Source: Karstenula rhodostoma CBS 690.94 (lineage: Eukaryota; Ascomycota; Dothideomycetes; Pleosporales; Didymosphaeriaceae). From it: DNA of 64,000 nucleotides. A model generated the notes under the pieces. It was given only the letters and a program-made list of their open reading frames with translations, was not told where the DNA came from and made no database searches. The translations under genes were made by a program, and so were the position numbers. Below, piece after piece: positions 36,411 through 46,378 of this stretch. The stretch is from contig MU001510.1 of assembly GCA_010093485.1 (NCBI GenBank), positions 141,709 to 205,708 on the forward strand. The letters run 5' to 3'. Numbering within the stretch: the first letter of the stretch is position 1; each line of letters opens with the position of its first letter.

Positions 36411-37614
36411 TAAGTTCGTGGGAAATGATTTGCATTTAACAACAGCTTTGGGAAGACTTCACGGCGCATTTGAATGTAGCCATGTGGCCGCAAAATGCAC
36501 AGGTACGGGTTCATCTTCGATACCGTGAACATAGCCAGGAAAATTTGCTTCGATTTGTGACGAGGTGTTACTTTTGGACACGCAGGTGAGAATGCCTGCT
36601 CGGGGTACTAGGCTGGGCTTTTGAGTTTTCTAGTGAAGTACTCTAGATATAACTATGCATACTACTCAGACAGTAACACATTGATACAACGCTTAATTTT
36701 GGGAATAGATAGTAATTAGGCGACTAGTTGAGTCACTCTGGTGTATACGTACGTGAAGAAAAGAAATCAATATCAAGGAGGAAATTGCCGGAATTTGTTG
36801 CAATATATGAATGTCACACTAATGCAGTGTGACTGAGCAATTCTCTCCGGCCTATGAGGCTAGAAAGTGCGCTCGAAAGCTCTGAAGCAAGATGGGTGCT
36901 ACGCAATGAACGGCAAAATCACGTCGAACATAGCTGGCCTTGGGCGAAGAAGTGCACTTACGGCTCGCTGTAATGTTCTTAGTGTTCCTTGCTTAGAGCA
37001 CTCTTGTCAAGGGCCAGTGGAGTGCTGCGCTTCCTGTGCATATCTCACAATGCGTTTCTGTTTCTGAGGGTGTTGTTTCACAATGGTGTTCGATGACCGC
37101 ATTCCGCGAATACGGAGAGGCTCATCCACTGTACGTTGGCTTCGCTGTTTTTTTTATGGAGCGCATCTCGTAGAGACGGGGTGTTGTCCCATGGTACTGA
37201 CTGCTTGGAGACCATGACGAAGTTATGCAACGACGGACCAAAGCGAGGCTCTCTGTGGAAGGTGGGCCGCGGCTCGAATTTGGTTTGGCCCACGGCACTA
37301 GCTCCTCCAGGGTCCCCCCCTTCTTCAGCGAGGGGCGTGTCTGCGTTGGACACCAAAGATTTACGAAGTTACGACCCATAACGATCCTTTTGCCTGTCTG
37401 CGGCCCGTTGCATTGTGCCATTGTTCCCGTTCCCGTTCCCGTTCCCGTTTTCCTTTGGAGCGCCAGCCTGCACGCGACGCCGCCCATCCGACAGCTACGC
37501 GCACCGTGTTTGGAGCTTCCGGCGCATTCTACGAGACGCGAGAAGCAGTCCTGATCGCGGCGAACCGCGGGCGTCTCCCCCCCGTCCTCCAGCAGCCTCG
37601 CCTCCGCCGCAGCC
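36411..37614. other. Intergenic interval and STRAP promoter
   Basis: No gene is supported. The 3' part is the upstream region of the WD40 gene and includes a GTTCCC tandem repeat. Confidence 0.5.
37422..37450 (+). repeat. (GTTCCC)n tandem repeat
   Basis: Four to five copies of a 6-bp unit lie about 170 bp upstream of the WD40 gene start codon, in its likely promoter or leader. Confidence 0.85.
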
Positions 37615-38620
37615 ATGCCCGACACCACAAAGGTCGTGCCCCTCACGTGCCACGGACACTCGCGACCGGTGCCCCACATCCACTTCTCTGCGCTGCAGGA
37701 CGAGGAGCAGTACTACATCATCTCGGCCTGCAAGGATGGAAACCCCATGCTGCGCGACGGCCTGACGGGCGACTGGATCGGCACCTTCCTCGGCCACAAG
37801 GGCGCCGTGTGGCAGGCGCGCCTGTCCTCCGATGCCTCGCTGGCCGCGACCGCCTCGGCCGATTTCTCTGCGTACGTACTCTCCAACTTTCCCCGGGCGA
37901 CGCACGCGTGCTGAGACAGGCTGCAGCAAAGTGTGGGACACGCACACCGGCGAAGCCCTCCACACCCTCACCCACGACCACATAGTCCGCGCCGTCGCTT
38001 TCCCGAACCAGCCGCAACCCCAGATCCTGGCCACGGGCGGCAAGGAGAAGAAGATGCGCATCTTCGACCTGAACAACCCGTCGCAGCCCTACGAGATCGG
38101 CGCCGGCGTTCACGGCGACACCATCAAGTCGATTGTGTGGACAGCCGACCCCAGCATCCTCGTCACTGCGTCCGAGGACAAGAGGATCCGGTGGTGGGAC
38201 CTGCGGACGCAGTCAACCATCGGCGAGTACGCCGTCGAAGGCCCTGTAGGCACGTGCGAGCTGGATAACACCACCTCGGACGGCGTGCTGAGCGTAGCCG
38301 CTGGAAACAGCGTCTACTTCTTCAACGGCAATTCGCCCGCATCGCTCATCAAGAGCATCAAGACGCCGTACGAGCTGGCCAGCGTTGCTTTGCACAGCGG
38401 CCAGCGCCGCTTTGTCACTGGCGGCAGCAACCAGAACGATACTTGGGTCAGAGTCTGGGACTTCGACGCCGAGACCGAGCTGGAGACGAACAAAGGTCAC
38501 CACGGCCCCATCTGGTCGGCGAGCTTTTCGCCCGACGGCAAACTGTACGCAACGGGCAGTGAGGATGGCACCGTGAAGCTCTGGAAGTTTACCAACGGTC
38601 CTTATGGCCTCTGGAAGTAG
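37615..38620 (+). CDS. STRAP: STRAP/unrip-like WD40-repeat protein (316 aa)
   Basis: Two exons (37615-37871, 37927-38620) flank a 55-nt intron and give 317 codons. The N-terminus (PLTCHGHSRPVPHIHFS) and the segments YIISACKDGNPMLRDG, TGDWIGTFLGHKGAVWQARL and RIRWWDLRTQ are characteristic of STRAP. About seven WD repeats are visible, ending with YATGSEDGTVKLWKF. Family knowledge: STRAP is a beta-propeller scaffold linked to the SMN complex and to receptor-kinase signalling in animals; the fungal role is less clear. The length is typical and all blades look intact. Exon 1 read through the intron would stop early. Confidence 0.93.
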
Positions 38621-39327
38621 AACTTGCTTCGGCACCTTCGTAGGAGAGCATCTTGCAGCTGGTTTTGCTCGGCTGTATAGCAATAGGGACCAATTGCATA
38701 GAGGGCATTGGCCTTGGAACGTGAAACAGCCTAGCACATACACTCCGCATACAAAGGGGGAGTACAACTCATGGTGTTGACCATACCGAACAAAGTGACA
38801 GTCAAATACATCGTCATGCCCACGTCGCATATGGTCTATCTTGATAAATAGGTTCCGCCAAGGGAACGATAATCAGGTATTCCCCAATGAGGCTAACCGG
38901 TAGGAATCTGCATGCGTGTTACACAGCTATACCTGCATAAGCTCCGATAGGCACGTCCACGCGTTGATAAGAGCTCCATATCTGATGACACCCCATGGAT
39001 GTAGTCAAAGGTGGGATTTGGGGTTTAAAACTAGAGCAGCCGGCTCCTCGAGCGACCACTGCCTGGGTTTTGGTACCGGACGTCACCATCAAGCAACCAT
39101 TGGACCATTGCAAACCCCAGTCCCCGAACCTGTTCAAATACCCGCTGAGCAGTGGACAACAAGCGAATAATTCTTCCGCAGTTCTATTATAGTTTCCAGT
39201 CCTATTCTCACAGTTCTATCTTCTGGCTCTTATACCCGAGCGCGGTGCATCACAAGTACCCCGCATCGGCCCTGCTCAGCAACTCACAACCACCATATCG
39301 CTTTACTCCCATGACCACTGTCTCAAC
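38621..39327. other. Intergenic interval upstream of the permease
   Basis: This is the 3' flank of the WD40 gene and the promoter region of the permease. No other gene is seen. Confidence 0.5.
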
Positions 39328-40910
39328 ATGGCCAAGAAAACAGAACAAGATATCGGCATCGACGCGGCCCCAAGCGTGGACGAAGGCCAACTTGCTGTTG
39401 AAAAGCAAATGCGAGACATTGGCGCAGAGTTGTACTTTGAAGTGCAGCAGTATTCGAGAGAAGAGCTGGATCAAGAGAGGAAAGTCGTGCTGAGGAAGAT
39501 CGATTGGGTGATTATGCCGATGGTGAGTTTGAGTATTTTGATCGGATGGTGATATCAATGGTTTCTGATGGAGACCAGATATGCTTCACGTACATGATCC
39601 AGTTTTTGGATAAGCTCAGTTTGAATTACGCTTCAGCATACACCCTCATTCCGGATCTTGGACTTCAAGGTCAACGCTACAGCTGGGTTGCTGCTATCTT
39701 CAACTTTGGCTATCTCTTCTGGGCTTTGCCAGCGAACTATCTGATCCAACGTCTCCCCGTCTCTAAATATACGGGAACCATGATTCTCGTGTGGTCCATT
39801 CTCCTGCTCTGTCACGCTGCTGCGAAGAACTATGCTGGAATACTGGTGCTACGATTCCTGCTCGGTATGTTCGAGGCAAGCATCAGTCCGGCCATCATGA
39901 GCATCGTTTCCATGTTCTACACACGCGACGAACAGCCCTTGAGGATGTGTGTTTTCCTTGCCTTCAACGGCATGGCAACTATGGTTGGCGCACTGTTAGG
40001 CTACGGCCTCGGGCATGCACACGGCACCAGCTTGAAGACGTGGCAGCTCATCTTTCTAGTCATCGGACTCATCAACTTTGTATGGAGCTGGGTCTTCCTC
40101 TGGATAATGCCGGACTCGCCATCTTCCGCCAAGTTTCTCACCCACAAGCAGCGTATCGTGGCCATCGACCGCATTGCCTCAAACATGATCGGCGTCAAAA
40201 CCAAGCAATTCCAACCCCGCCAAGCTCTCGAGGCAGTCCTTGACATCAAGGTCCATTGCCTCAGTCTCATAGCGCTAGGTTGCGGCGTCGTCAACGGCGG
40301 CGTCTCGAATTTTGCCTCCTCGTTGATCAAAGGATACGGGTTCTCTGGAATCACTGCAACGCTACTACAACTGCCCACCGGCGCTTTCGAGTTCTTCTTA
40401 GTCCCGCTATGCGGCGTTGCAGCGTCCTATTTCAAGAACACGCGCTGCTTGCTCCTTGCACTGATTTGTCTCCCACCACTTGGCGGTCTCATTGGCATTC
40501 GCCTCACGCCACTATCCCAACGCTGGACGCTCGTCGGCTGTACATGGCTCCAATACCTGATCGGCGGCCCGGTCATCCTATCCTGGAATCTCCTCACTAC
40601 GAATATTTCTGGACACACGAAGCGCAGCACCGCCAACGGGCTATGGTTCGTGTTCTACGCAGCGGGAAATATCGCGGGAGCCAATATATTCTTTGCAAGA
40701 GAGGTGCCGAGGTACTTCTCTGCGCTGACAGGGCTCATCGCTTGCTATTGTGGGATGGTTGTTGTGGCGGGATTCTTAGGAGGCTGGATGGCCTGGAAGA
40801 ATAAGAGCAGGGACCGGAAGTATGGGCAGGGAGAGGATGAGAGGGCTATCATGGAGGGATTTGAGGATCGGACGGATGGGGAGGCGAAGCATTTTAGGTA
40901 TGCTTTGTGA
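39328..40910 (+). CDS. MFS transporter, Dal5-like anion:cation symporter (508 aa)
   Basis: Exons 39328-39522 and 39579-40910 are separated by a 56-nt intron. The cytosolic N-terminus ends with LRKIDWVIMPM, then exon 2 begins ICFTYMIQFLDKLSLNYASA, the signature start of the allantoate permease family. About twelve membrane segments follow, with FLLGMFEASISPAIMSIVSM in the region of segment 4 and ISGHTKRSTANGLWFVFYAA in the second half. Family knowledge: these plasma-membrane symporters import small organic anions such as allantoate, nicotinate, pantothenate or sugar acids. The substrate cannot be told from sequence. It stands alone beside a ketopantoate-reductase-like gene 1.7 kb downstream; pantothenate uptake is a speculative link. 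Confidence 0.92.
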
Positions 40911-42067
40911 AGTTGGCTATTTGTGCAGTAAGGTAATCTAGATTGTGCTTAAGACGGTAACAACTATACCCCCACTACACGGCTTAGGAGAATTGTTTTC
41001 AGAAACAAGACTGTGACTATTGCGCGATGCTGCCGTCTCACACAAGCCGTTGATCTTGTTTCCTTTCTTCACTATAAGTCTCTACATGCTTGGCTTAGTA
41101 ATAGACTGTTAACTACTACATTGTACTCTTCGGGTTTGCACCGAGGAGTCTCAGCTAGTATTCTTCTCAATGACCGCGCATACGCTCTATAGCCAATGTG
41201 ATCCGGTATTCGACGAGGTTCTCACATATACCAATAAGTAGCCTCTGGCGATCGAGTCCAGTTGTCAGATGACATCTTTTTACTAATACCTTCAGGGCTC
41301 TGCCACTGCGCTTCATTCGAAAAGCAGTCCAGGATTGGTAAGCACGAAATCAGTTCCCCATGAGTTCATCCGTTCATTCTGGATGCAACAAGGCCTGACC
41401 GAATCGAATGACAGCATCCTACGAAACGGAAAACTCTCAACGATGCCTTCTTCAAACAAACACAGTTACAGGCTGATAACTCACTGCAGTCGCTACCTGA
41501 TGGAAAGTATCTTATTGGGATTGTTCGAGTTGACTTAAAACCACATTGATGCCACCTTTTAATGCTAGTGGATATCTTTTGCATGAGATGAAGCTATCTG
41601 GCTATGTCAGACAGTCTGACTGCAACACCCGAGGGCAAAGTGAGAGCGCATACAAGATATCCAGGTTTGGTACTGCTATTGCTTTCCCACTTATCGGTGG
41701 GTTGCAAATGCTTTTGTACCACTTTTCTATAGTTTTGGAGGCCCAATATCAACCTATAACTTGTAGATTGTTAATACATTACTCCCTATAGGCCACTTCA
41801 CTAGGGTCCGCTTATAGGGAGCTATTTCATTATATTTAACGAGTTATGAGTCGATATCTTGCCTCTCTGTTCCATGGAAAAGGTGGTACAAAAGCATTTG
41901 CAACTCACAATATGTCCAGAAGCGGATACAGAACTATTGGTCATTTCCAAAGGTCGCTACCGGCCACTGGATATGTCAAGAGATACCGCTTGCGCCTCAG
42001 GAAGATCGATTTATCGGGATCAAATTTGGTCTTCGGTCTAGCTTCTAAGATATCGGTGGTCAGCAAA
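40911..42067. other. AT-rich gene-poor interval
   Basis: The base composition shifts to AT-rich with many TpA steps. Frames are short and carry many AT-ending codons. No gene or intact mobile element is recognisable. Confidence 0.5.
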
Positions 42068-42200
42068 AACTTCGCCAACGACCAGCGCGACAAGGTCCGC
42101 GAGGAGAACCCCGGAATCAAGTTCGGTATCACCAGCGCCTTCACGTCGCCGCAGACCATCTCGTCGCTGGCGCTCGTCGCGCACAGGTTGTGAAGAATGG
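42068..42200 (+). pseudogene. Stray HMG-box (Nhp6-like) gene fragment
   Basis: A sharply GC-rich island begins at about 42068. It encodes FANDQRDKVREENPGIKFG, the centre of an Nhp6-type HMG box. The usual preceding residues (PKRGLSAYMF) and the following helix (VGKLLGEKW) are missing. At the end of the match the DNA reads CGGTATCACC, which looks like the donor of the parental gene's intron, and GC-rich, non-HMG sequence continues to CGCACAG. So the fragment appears to be a copy of genomic DNA (end of an exon plus intron), not of a spliced message. It is too short to fold as an HMG box and should be non-functional. Confidence 0.75.
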
Positions 42201-42641
42201 TTGAACGAGCGGAGGAGACAGGCAGAGATAAACGATGGGAGGTCGTTATATGCGCCCACACTCACTAAATGCCAACCCGTGTTGGAGTGGCTGTTTGAGG
42301 TCAGTATCGATTGGGAGAAAGGGGATACAGTGCGGCACGTACTTTGTGCTCCCCGTCACGTGGACTGTCAGTCCAGTCCAGTCTTGTCTGAATTTCGCGT
42401 CGAACGCGCGGAGACGGTCCAGATGATATCTTGTAGATCCGTAAAAGGCTTCGATACCTGAAAAACGTGACTAGACGAATCGGGCAATGATTTTCTAATG
42501 CATCTGCGGAGTAATCGGACGAACTTCGCATCAACCTCATGAATGTACAACGTTCGCGCACACCTATAGTATTGATAGTTGACTGCGCATGGCACGTTCG
42601 CAACTATATAACACGCCCTAACAACTAAGATATCGACTATC
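42201..42641. promoter_or_regulatory. Upstream region of the reductase gene
   Basis: No gene is seen. A TATA-like CTATATAA lies at about 42603-42610, some 32-39 bp before the start codon. Confidence 0.45.
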
Positions 42642-43658
42642 ATGGCTACTCCAAAGATCCTTATTGTCGGTTGCGGCGCCGTGGGCCTTTCTCAAGGGTT
42701 CCACCTCGCTGCCGGTGCAGAGATAACCTACCTCGTTCGCCCAGGTCGCTCTGGAGCCTTTGAGCCACCCAAACGCCTCTACGATTACAAGACAGACAAG
42801 CTACACACCTTTGAGAACTATCGAGTCATCGAAAGTACCACAGAAGTCACAGGCGAGGAGTTCTATTGTGTGTTTGACACGCTTGACGGCCGCACTGCGC
42901 AATCCGAGGGCGGCGTTGCAACGCTGAAGAGCGTCGGAGATTTGATCCGGAACGTCCCGAAGACGTTTGTTATCTACGATGCGGTCGGCGCCGATATAGA
43001 GCAGCATTACGCCAGCACGATGGGCATACCGAAAGAGCGGCTGGTACTTGCCTTCAGTATGCTTGCTCACCAGCCTACGCCCATGATATCTGTTCCACCG
43101 TCTGCAAACCGAGATCTAGTCGCGCAGGCGGACATGCTGTATTCACATCTCGGAGCAGACGCAGGGCTGGCCATTGTGAACAAGAACGTCGAGCTGACGA
43201 AGAAGACCGAAGCTGTATACAACCAGAACGGCCGCTTGAAGATCCAACGACAGCCTGCCATTGTCGGCGACATGGTTATGCTTGTTATAGTGCAGCTCGT
43301 TGTCTGGCATATCGAGGATTGGCCTGAGTGCTCGCGCTTATCAAGCAGTGGCGAATCATGGGCGCTACTGATTCGCGCACAGAAAGAGATCCTTTCGTTG
43401 CCACGTTTCGGATGGACCGGATGGGTACTGTCGTGGCTCATTGGGTCTTGGGCAACAGCGAAGATGATTGAGAGTCCGGCTAAGGGCGCATTACCATTGG
43501 CGTATCATGAGTTCAATGCTTTCCACCACGGGAACAAGGTCGTACAGCAGGATGTTATGGCCCTAGAGGATCTAGTTGCTCAGGGAGAGAAAGCAAAGGT
43601 CAAGATGGTTGCGCTACAGGAAATTTGTCGACAAGCAAGGAAAAAGCTGGAGAAGTGA
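42642..43658 (+). CDS. Ketopantoate reductase (PanE/ApbA)-like protein (338 aa)
   Basis: A single exon encodes a Rossmann N-terminus (ILIVGCGAVGLSQGFHL), the GCGAVG nucleotide-binding loop, YLVRPGR, and a helical C-terminal domain (LPLAYHEFNAFHHGNKVVQQ). That fits the 2-dehydropantoate 2-reductase fold. True ketopantoate reductases carry a conserved K...N...E catalytic set; I can see a plausible Asn/Lys region (AIVNKNVELTKKTEAVYNQN) but cannot assign the set by eye. Many fungal members of this family are unassigned reductases rather than pantothenate enzymes. It is embedded between AT-rich, fragment-containing DNA, so it may be accessory. The length is normal. Confidence 0.8.
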   Translation: MATPKILIVGCGAVGLSQGFHLAAGAEITYLVRPGRSGAFEPPKRLYDYKTDKLHTFENYRVIESTTEVTGEEFYCVFDTLDGRTAQSEGGVATLKSVGDLIRNVPKTFVIYDAVGADIEQHYASTMGIPKERLVLAFSMLAHQPTPMISVPPSANRDLVAQADMLYSHLGADAGLAIVNKNVELTKKTEAVYNQNGRLKIQRQPAIVGDMVMLVIVQLVVWHIEDWPECSRLSSSGESWALLIRAQKEILSLPRFGWTGWVLSWLIGSWATAKMIESPAKGALPLAYHEFNAFHHGNKVVQQDVMALEDLVAQGEKAKVKMVALQEICRQARKKLEK

Positions 43659-45586
43659 GGAGTCTCAAGAAGACACATGCTGTAGGGAAGCGGCTGGAGC
43701 GATTGGATGCTTCGTTATGTATGTACCTTCATTTCAATGAGGGGACTGATCAGAGTATGGATGCGCTGCAAAACTTTGTCACAGGCACCAGTCTTGAATA
43801 GCGTAGCGTTCATCACTCCAATCATAAGGGTGTGTAGTAGCACATACATAAAAGAAAAAATTTATCGAATTGTTATTACCTGCCATACATAGCGCCCTTC
43901 ACTGGTGGGCGACCACTCGTAGCTTAGGAGATTTCCTAAGATTCATACCTATTGTCTACGCCGAGCACCTTTATAGGATCTTACGCTATAACTTGGTGTT
44001 CCAAGGTCTTAAAATTATAGTACTACTGTAGGGAGCGGCATAAAGCTGGCATAATCTCTGCCATTCCTCTCTAACCTCGAAGACCTACACCGCACACCAC
44101 AACAAAAAAAAATACAACAGCGAGGATTCACATCTCTCTGTTAAACGTGAAAGATAACTAGGAGCAGCAATGTGTTTACGTATTTTACACGCTCTGACTA
44201 AAGCTATAGATATAACCCCGCGGCGTACTCCTAGACTGCAACAGTAGATGTTGCTCTTGTTACCGCCCAGCGATAGATAAGTAACGAGACATAGGAGCAC
44301 CTACAGTATTCTATTGATTAAGATTAGAAAGAAAATTCAAAGTAGCTTTAATAGGCGGCAATAGTTTTATATTAGTAGTAGGATACACTTGCTATAGGAT
44401 AATAACTAGGGTTACTAGATTATTAAATCTAGAAGAGTATTTGTATTACGTGGAATTAGTGTAGCAAGCTCGGTGCTAAGCTACCTAGGTGAGTAGATCG
44501 CCCTGTAACCAACACAGGGTAAGGGAGAGAAACATAGTCTTCTATAGTGTAATAGGGCAGGCATAGAAGCGAGGAAGCACCAATTAACGTTATTGGGGAA
44601 TAGGTTTGTGGTCGACGAGGCAGGCCGGCAGGGCAGGGCAGGGCAGGTGAACGGGTCAGGCAGACGGGGCGATGGGATAAGCATGCTGGCGAGGCATAGC
44701 AGCGAGGCAGGCACAGCGGCAAGGCAGGCACGATAGCGAGGCAGTCTATAAGAGGCAATGTTTAGCTTGTGCCACCCACATCTGCGCCGATATTGCCTCG
44801 GATGAGACACAGGCTGCTGAAGAAATAACGGCGCGGTCCAGAGTGTATCCCCTATTTGCGTTTTGCCACCGTCACAAGAGCGGATAGAAGGATAATTAAA
44901 TTTATCTAGTTCACCTGCGACGAAAGGAACGAACGATCATGTAACGAGTCTCCTTCCACGAACTTATGGTGCCAAGATGCTATAGGCTAGAGGAGGGGAT
45001 TACAAGGGCGATTGATTGTAATGATTTCTCTACAATTGAGGGCCCTGAAGCCAAAGCGCCCAATACTTTATAAGACGGCTCTATATCGGCTCCGCTGAGT
45101 AGACACTGCGAGACCATCGCGTCATGGTTTGCCGAAGAAGAATAAAAACGCATGATGTCGAGGTGACTATGCACATGAGAATAGGGTTGGGAAGAACAGT
45201 TGTACTTATTAGAAGTGCTGAAAGCACGAAGGGCCCCGATTACAGTCTCCACGTTCCCGAGGCTGCGCAAAACCGTCTGAAAAGTCAAATGCGTCCTCCG
45301 AGTACCGTCATACAGTGCTGACCGGTATCGGTTTCCGGATCATACATCTCGCTTGTTCTCAGCGCTTCAGTCTTAGCGTTTTCCACTCGAGGAAGCGTAT
45401 GTTTACTAGGCAAGAATTAGGTACGTCGATGGACCGTACCCCTACTCTGTCTGTGAGTTTCTCCCCTGAGCGATGGTCGAGACGAGCCGTAGTTGACTAG
45501 TATGGGCGGGTCGGGCGTCTTGTCTGGGATCTGCCTCTCGTTCAACTGGGCGGTTGATTTTGGCCTCGGGTTCCGCTTCTGACTGA
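43659..45586. other. AT-rich interval with low-complexity patches
   Basis: No gene is supported. About 43950-44460 is rich in TpA and poor in CpG, as expected of DNA mutated by repeat-induced point mutation or of a decayed transposon; I cannot name an element. At about 44620-44750 there are imperfect (GCAGG)n and GGCAGGCA-type repeats. Confidence 0.45.
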
Positions 45587-46100
45587 CTAGGGACGGAGGT
45601 TTTCCTTGGGCTTTGGCTCTGCCTCTCGCGACCAAGGGCGAAGGTTTCCCTTGGGCTCTGGCTCTGCCTCTCGCGACCAAGGGCGAAGGTTTCCCCTAGG
45701 CTCCGGCTCTGCCTCTCGCGACCATGGGCGAAGGTTTCCCTTGGGCTCTGGCTCTGCCTCTCGCGACCATGGGCGGAGGTTGCCCTTGGGCTCTGGCTCT
45801 GCCTCTCGCGACCATGGGCGAAGGTTGCCCTTGGGCTCTGGCTCTGCCTCTCGTGACCATGGGCGGAGGTTTCCTTGAGAATCTGCGTTCGCCTCTGCGT
45901 CTGCCTCTCGCGAGGACACATGTAGCCCATCTCCGAATTTCCTGGTGTTGCGCACTTCGATAGCGACTCCACGGGCATGTTCCTGTATCCATGTTAGCTT
46001 TCCCGCAGAGGATTGCTAAAAACGCAGTTCGACTCACCATGGGAAGCGGAGCGGCCAGGGCGGCGAGGCCAAAGGTTGCGAAGATAAGTGAATAGCGCAT
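45587..46100 (-). CDS. Secreted repeat-peptide precursor, alpha-factor/KEP-like (152 aa)
   Basis: Exon 46100-46038 encodes a clean signal peptide (MRYSLIFATFGLAALAAPLP). A 55-nt intron (GTGAGT, GCTAAC, ACAG) joins it in phase to exon 45982-45587. The pro-region reaches an Arg followed by X-Ala dipeptides (SREADAEANADSQG), then six 15-residue units NLRPWSREAEPEPKG and a terminal NLRP. Each unit has Arg followed by EA-EP-EP, the dipeptides trimmed by Ste13-type aminopeptidases after Kex2-like cleavage in yeast alpha-factor. Predicted peptides would be about KGNLRPWS. Known filamentous-fungal alpha-pheromones usually contain Cys; these do not, and the cleavage sites are monobasic. It could be a diverged pheromone, a KEP/RiPP precursor or a wall repeat protein. 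I see no DUF3328 or P450 partners nearby. Confidence 0.7.
45595..45875 (-). repeat. 45-bp coding tandem repeat
   Basis: Six full and one partial 45-bp units make up the body of the precursor gene. Units differ by only a few substitutions, so the array is recently homogenised. Since 45 is divisible by three, all three frames on the minus strand stay open across the array. Confidence 0.95.
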
Positions 46101-46378
46101 GTTGAGGGTGTTGTTTCTGGTATGTTTCTGTGTATAGAGCTGTGAGGGTATCGGTGCGCAGCACTTCCCAATATCAAAACGATAAAGACAACAAAAAAGA
46201 CGAGAAGTTCAAAAGAATAGAGTGATGAATGGAGCCGGTCCTTGCTTTGCAAACTGGGCGGTATGCTGCACTTTAAGTGTTGGTAGGCTGCACAAGGCTG
46301 CAGTATGTCAAACACGAGAGCTGTGCGTTGATTGGTTACAGGGATCCTGTAAGCGCCTAGTGCCTTGAACGGTGAACC

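Noticed and set aside
37122..37679. 185-codon minus-strand frame over the STRAP promoter
   Set aside because: It overlaps the WD40 gene start and a hexamer repeat and has no domain.
41846..42193. 116-codon frame containing the HMG fragment as an intact gene
   Set aside because: The residues before and after the fragment are not HMG-like and the 3' part reads into former intron sequence.
45595..45875. Regular 45-bp repeats as a possible CRISPR array
   Set aside because: The units are head-to-tail with no unique spacers, lie in a spliced secreted-protein gene and the host is a eukaryote.
45442..45978. Longer repeat frame with its own ATG (178 codons)
   Set aside because: It lacks a signal peptide and does not connect to the strong exon-1/intron structure; it is open only because the unit is a multiple of three.
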